Origin: Lewinella sp041392765
GTDB lineage: Bacteria > Bacteroidota > Bacteroidia > Chitinophagales > Saprospiraceae
Assembly (NCBI GenBank): GCA_041392765.1
Contig: JAWKLL010000029.1
Location: forward strand, 1-64,000
DNA length: 64,000 nt
Direction of reading: 5' to 3'
The notes beneath the pieces are model-generated. The model made no database searches and was not told the DNA's origin. It saw only the letters and a program-made list of their open reading frames with translations. Of this stretch, positions 60,932 to 64,000 are shown piece by piece; position 1 is the stretch's first letter; each line of letters opens with the position of its first letter. The position numbers and the translations under genes are program-made.

Positions 60932-61080
60932 CGGAAATAACTGATTCCATTTTTTCTGAAGGCTTGTCTTTATGCACACGCTTTGTGCAAGTATTCCTAC
61001 GCTTAGGGACGGAGAAAAAATTACTTAGTGCATAAAGCCAAGCCAAAAATGGGATCACTTATTTTTTTCCCGTCCTATAG
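60919..61080. mobile_element. CTTAG-flanked inverted-repeat element, copy C (with 17-bp scar inside)
   Basis: Left pentamer CTTAG at 60919-60923, right flank CTATAG at 61075-61080. The sequence follows copy B closely, but at 61002-61028 it has CTTAG, then 17 bp (GGACGGAGAAAAAATTA), then CTTAG again. The 17 bp consist of the two outer ends of the same element family, so a nested copy seems to have been reduced to its tips. The element provides the stop codon of the AraC gene. Confidence 0.75.
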
Positions 61081-61348
61081 CGAAATGACTAAAAAAATTA
61101 GTTTTTAAAAGTTTGACTTCACCTCGCACAAAGCCCCCAATTGAACAGCTCACGTTCACCATCCCTAAGCGACGGGCGTAGCGGACAAGGGGGCGACGCA
61201 GAGACGCGCACCGTCCGGCTACGGCGGTGGGTGGCTACGCAAAGCACCCGACCCCGAGCTTGCGAGGGGGTGGCCCATAACATTATCGCTAAACCTTGGA
61301 GTTTCTGCCAGATTTTCCTTTAATTTGTTGCCGAAATAAAACCATATT
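61081..61348. other. intergenic region before the symporter
   Basis: Non-coding. Bases 61150-61270 are GC-rich with sequence shared with 27040-27120 (AGCACCCGACCC). An AT-rich stretch precedes the symporter start. Confidence 0.4.
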
Positions 61349-62779
61349 ATGAAAAACCTTCCTTTGCATTGGAAAATCATCATGGGCCTGTTTGTGGGCA
61401 TAGTTTATGCCTTTTTCTCCGTCAAGTGGGGCTGGAATCAGTTTACCATTGATTGGATTGACCCCTTCGGTGCTATTTTCATCCGACTGCTGAAGTTCAT
61501 TGCGGTGCCCTTGGTGCTTTTGTCCATTATATCGGGTATTTCTACGCTGCCTGATTTGACAAAATTGGGGCGCATGGGGGCTAAGACGATGGGTGCTTAT
61601 TTGGTAACAACCGTTGTAGCCGTCACCATTGGGTTATTATTTGTGAATATTGCGAAGCCAGGGGAAAGTATTGCCAACGAGCAGCGGATCAAAAACCGCA
61701 TCAAGTACGAAATGTGGACTCGCCAGACCGATGGTGTGGAAATATTGGACGGTAAAAACTTCATGGCCGACCCTCAATACGCCAGCTACCTAACTGCTGC
61801 AGAAGCCGATTTGAACAAGGAAAATGAAATGGCTGCGGAGGATCCCTCCCTATCTAAAAAATTGGAAGATGCGAAGGCGATGAAACAGGCCGGCCCCCTG
61901 CAATTTTTTGTGGATTTAGTGCCGGAGAACCTATTCACCTCTTTATCGGATGGGAAGTTGATGCTACAGGTGATCTTTTTTGCCATCTTTTTTGGCATCG
62001 TCTTGCTGATGGTACCTCGCGAAAAGGCCGAACCTGTGATGGCCTTTATGGATGGTGCCAACGAGGTGTTTTTGAAAATGGTGGAAGTGGTGATGAACGC
62101 CGCACCTTACTTCGTGTTTGCCTTGATGGCCGGGGTGATTGCCAAGATGGCTAGCACTACCGATGAAGTGCTGGAAATTTTCAAGGGATTGGCAGCCTAT
62201 TCCGGGGTGTTGGTACTGGGATTGGCGTTTATGGTGTTTATTTTTTACCCGTTGTTGCTGAAATTATTTGTAAAAGAGTTGTCTTACACAGCCTTCTTCC
62301 GCAAATTCAGCCCGGCGCAATTTTTAGCTTTTTCCACCAGTTCCAGTGCTGCTACGTTGCCCGTGACGCTGGAGTGTGTGCGGGATAATCTGGGTGTGTC
62401 GAAGAATGTGTCCAATTTTGTGTTGCCCATCGGTGCTACGGTGAACATGGACGGCACGAGCCTATACCAAGCGGTAGCGGTCGTGTTTATGGCGCAGATG
62501 CACTTTGTCGATTTATCGGTTGCACAGCAACTGACGATCGTACTCACCGCTACTCTGGCTTCGATAGGTTCGGCGGCGGTACCTAGTGCGGGTTTGGTGA
62601 TGATGATAGTGGTGTTGCAATCGGTGGGATTGAATCCGGCGTGGATTGCCATTATCTTCCCAGTGGATCGAATTTTGGATATGTGCCGCACAGTGGTGAA
62701 CGTAACGGGCGATGCTACTGTTTCTACACTGATTGCCAAATCGGAGAACGATTTGGATATGGATATTTTGAAAAGTTAA
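61349..62779 (+). CDS. dicarboxylate/amino acid:cation symporter (DAACS family)
   Basis: 476 residues, intact. The first helices (MKNLPLHWKIIMGLFVGIVY; FIRLLKFIAVPLVLLSIISG) and the core motifs SSSAATLPVT (serine-rich hairpin) and NMDGTSLYQAVAVVFMAQ (TM7 NMDGT) are diagnostic of GltP/DctA-type carriers. A charged insertion of about 65 residues (115-180) between early helices faces outward; such insertions are seen in Bacteroidota members. Substrates may be glutamate, aspartate, serine or C4-dicarboxylates, driven by Na+ or H+. Confidence 0.93.
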   Translation: MKNLPLHWKIIMGLFVGIVYAFFSVKWGWNQFTIDWIDPFGAIFIRLLKFIAVPLVLLSIISGISTLPDLTKLGRMGAKTMGAYLVTTVVAVTIGLLFVNIAKPGESIANEQRIKNRIKYEMWTRQTDGVEILDGKNFMADPQYASYLTAAEADLNKENEMAAEDPSLSKKLEDAKAMKQAGPLQFFVDLVPENLFTSLSDGKLMLQVIFFAIFFGIVLLMVPREKAEPVMAFMDGANEVFLKMVEVVMNAAPYFVFALMAGVIAKMASTTDEVLEIFKGLAAYSGVLVLGLAFMVFIFYPLLLKLFVKELSYTAFFRKFSPAQFLAFSTSSSAATLPVTLECVRDNLGVSKNVSNFVLPIGATVNMDGTSLYQAVAVVFMAQMHFVDLSVAQQLTIVLTATLASIGSAAVPSAGLVMMIVVLQSVGLNPAWIAIIFPVDRILDMCRTVVNVTGDATVSTLIAKSENDLDMDILKS

Positions 62780-62788
62780 GTCAAACAA

Positions 62789-63316
62789 ATGGATAATCTT
62801 TTGGGCGTTGGTTCGCGGGTAAAGCATCCCGCTTATGGCGACGGGGTGGTAATTTACTTACACCCAGCAGCTTATGATGTTACTTTTACCCTCTACGGCA
62901 CGAAGACCGTAGGAAAAGAGTACGACAAATGGGAAGTGATAGAGGCGGTACCTACTACGGAGAGCGTTAGTTTTACGGAAGCAGAGCGGGCATTGCTCAA
63001 CATTCTGAAAGCGTATAACGGCGTAACGGAAGATGTGGCACTTGGCGACAAATGGATCGGTGGCAAACTGATAATGCAACCCGAAGATGAGTCGCTAAAG
63101 CCCAAGGAAATGCCTATTGATGATTTTTTCCACAAAATAGTGATGGTGCGCGACCGACTGCGTGTGATGGAGCAGCGGATCAATAGCAGTAATTTGAATG
63201 ACGAGGAAAAAGTAAACTTGCAGCAGTACATCACGAAGATTTACGGCAGTTTGACCTCTTTTAACCTGCTGTTCAAGTACAAGGAAGACTATTTTGTTGG
63301 AGAGAAAACCAAATAA
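62789..63316 (+). CDS. conserved protein of unknown function, 175 residues
   Basis: MDNLLGVGSRVKHPAYGDGV resembles the small Tudor/KOW-like domain at the C-terminus of PcrA/UvrD helicases (VxHPxFGxGVV). The rest (FTEAERALLNILKAYNGVTE; FFHKIVMVRDRLRVMEQRIN) is helical. The function is unknown. It starts 9 bp after the symporter and is likely co-transcribed. Confidence 0.7.
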   Translation: MDNLLGVGSRVKHPAYGDGVVIYLHPAAYDVTFTLYGTKTVGKEYDKWEVIEAVPTTESVSFTEAERALLNILKAYNGVTEDVALGDKWIGGKLIMQPEDESLKPKEMPIDDFFHKIVMVRDRLRVMEQRINSSNLNDEEKVNLQQYITKIYGSLTSFNLLFKYKEDYFVGEKTK

Positions 63317-63327
63317 CCTCCCCCCCC

Positions 63328-64000
63328 ATGAAAACCAATATCGGATACATCTTGCTTTTGGTTGGCCTGACTAACCTATTGAGCGGATGCCTAAAAATTG
63401 ACAACCAGTTCACGAAGCTGCCTCCCGGGCCGTGGCGGGCGGTGCTGCATTTAGACCCCAGTGCCGTAACGCCGAACCCTAAAGGAAAACCGCTACCAGA
63501 AAAGCTCAATCTGAAGTTCGAGGAAGTCACCAATGGTGAACTGCCGTTCAACTTTGAAGTGATATACACCGATGATACGACCTTTCAGGTGGCCTTCCTC
63601 AATGGAGATGAGCGCATCATCGTGAATGATGTGAGTTTTGGGCGCTCAAAATCGCGGGCCAAGGATTCGGTGCGCATCGAATTCCCCATATACGATACCT
63701 ACTTGGTGGGGCTGTATGAGGAAGGGGTAATTGAGGGCGAATGGGTAATCAACTACAAGGCTAACTACCGCATACCGTTTACGGCTCGGTTTGGCATGGA
63801 TCACCGCTTTACCAAAGTGCCCAAAACGCCCGTGATGGATGTGAGCGGCAAGTGGGAGGTGGTGTTTGGCCCAGGAGGTGACGAAACGGGCACGTTTCCT
63901 GCTATTGGGGAATTTAAGCAAGAAGGCAACGAACTAAAAGGCACTTTCCGAACAGAAACGGGAGATTACCGCTTCCTGTCGGGGCAGGTATCTGGGTCGA
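63328..64000 (+). CDS. lipoprotein, probably TlpA/redoxin-type, cut by the window edge
   Basis: ATG 63328 begins MKTNIGYILLLVGLTNLLSG followed by Cys, a clear lipobox (LLSG-C). The visible 224 residues form a beta-rich N-terminal domain (GPWRAVLHLDPSAVTPNPKG; GKWEVVFGPGGDETGTFPAI; GEFKQEGNELKGTFRTETGD) that in many Bacteroidota precedes a thioredoxin/TlpA domain. The catalytic part lies outside the window, so the redoxin assignment is inference. The start is 11 bp after the preceding gene. Confidence 0.7.
   Translation, partial: MKTNIGYILLLVGLTNLLSGCLKIDNQFTKLPPGPWRAVLHLDPSAVTPNPKGKPLPEKLNLKFEEVTNGELPFNFEVIYTDDTTFQVAFLNGDERIIVNDVSFGRSKSRAKDSVRIEFPIYDTYLVGLYEEGVIEGEWVINYKANYRIPFTARFGMDHRFTKVPKTPVMDVSGKWEVVFGPGGDETGTFPAIGEFKQEGNELKGTFRTETGDYRFLSGQVSGS

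Overview
The window looks like chromosomal DNA of a member of the Bacteroidota, most likely a Saprospirales/Lewinella-type bacterium (the rank below phylum is inference). The grounds are a PorP/SprF-like protein next to a giant exported protein with a type B type IX secretion (T9SS) sorting domain, two further proteins with type A sorting domains, a SusC/RagA-like receptor, a UMF1 transporter, starts without clear Shine-Dalgarno sequences, and several TAnnTTTG (-7) promoter-like motifs. No rRNA, tRNA, CRISPR array or phage was recognised.

Reading frames break often, including in housekeeping genes (radA, trmN6-like methyltransferase, NifU-like scaffold, crtI-like desaturase, molybdoenzyme). 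Conserved protein sequence simply continues in another frame, often at homopolymers. I read this mostly as uncorrected single-base indels of a long-read assembly, so broken genes are reported over their full inferred span. The middle of the giant gene (about 8280-12150) is worst.

Layout. 1-3.0 kb: end of an Alg9-like mannosyltransferase, a CrtI-like phytoene desaturase and an LpxL-like acyltransferase. 3.0-3.7 kb: a small inverted-repeat mobile element carrying a second one. 3.8-14.3 kb: a sensor histidine kinase, the PorP/SprF protein with its large cohesin-like secreted partner, and a tRNA methyltransferase. 14.5-21.9 kb: a NifU-like protein, a secreted endonuclease/exonuclease/phosphatase, a SusC-like receptor and radA, with further small elements. 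22-29 kb: an exported unknown, an aspartoacylase-like peptidase plus RimK pair, a UMF1 transporter, a 29-unit heptamer tandem repeat and an M1 peptidase. 29-35.5 kb: three copies of a CCCCTTCGGGG hairpin-rich repeat around an acyl-CoA dehydrogenase, a PA-domain protein and a FemAB-like acyltransferase. 35.6-42.1 kb: a BNR-repeat protein, agmatine deiminase and a VWA protein.

42.4-50.3 kb is the most coherent block: MBL-fold/rhodanese protein, SulP permease, a fused four-cluster ferredoxin plus membrane anchor, and a cytoplasmic molybdopterin oxidoreductase. Together they suggest oxidation of persulfide to sulfite and then to sulfate (persulfide dioxygenase, SoeABC-like complex, sulfate export). 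The block lies between a VWA protein and a MoxR/ChlI-like ATPase, two proteins that normally work as a pair.

50.4-64 kb: that ATPase, an AAA/PD-(D/E)XK protein, SPFH protein, DUF1761 protein, sterol-desaturase-like hydroxylase, formate-THF ligase, an aldehyde dehydrogenase/DUF779 operon divergent from an AraC regulator, a dicarboxylate or amino acid symporter, and a lipoprotein cut by the window edge.

The most interesting new pattern is a family of 130-300 bp elements flanked by a repeated CTTAG pentamer. One copy sits exactly between the ATG and the signal-peptide codons of the exported nuclease gene.
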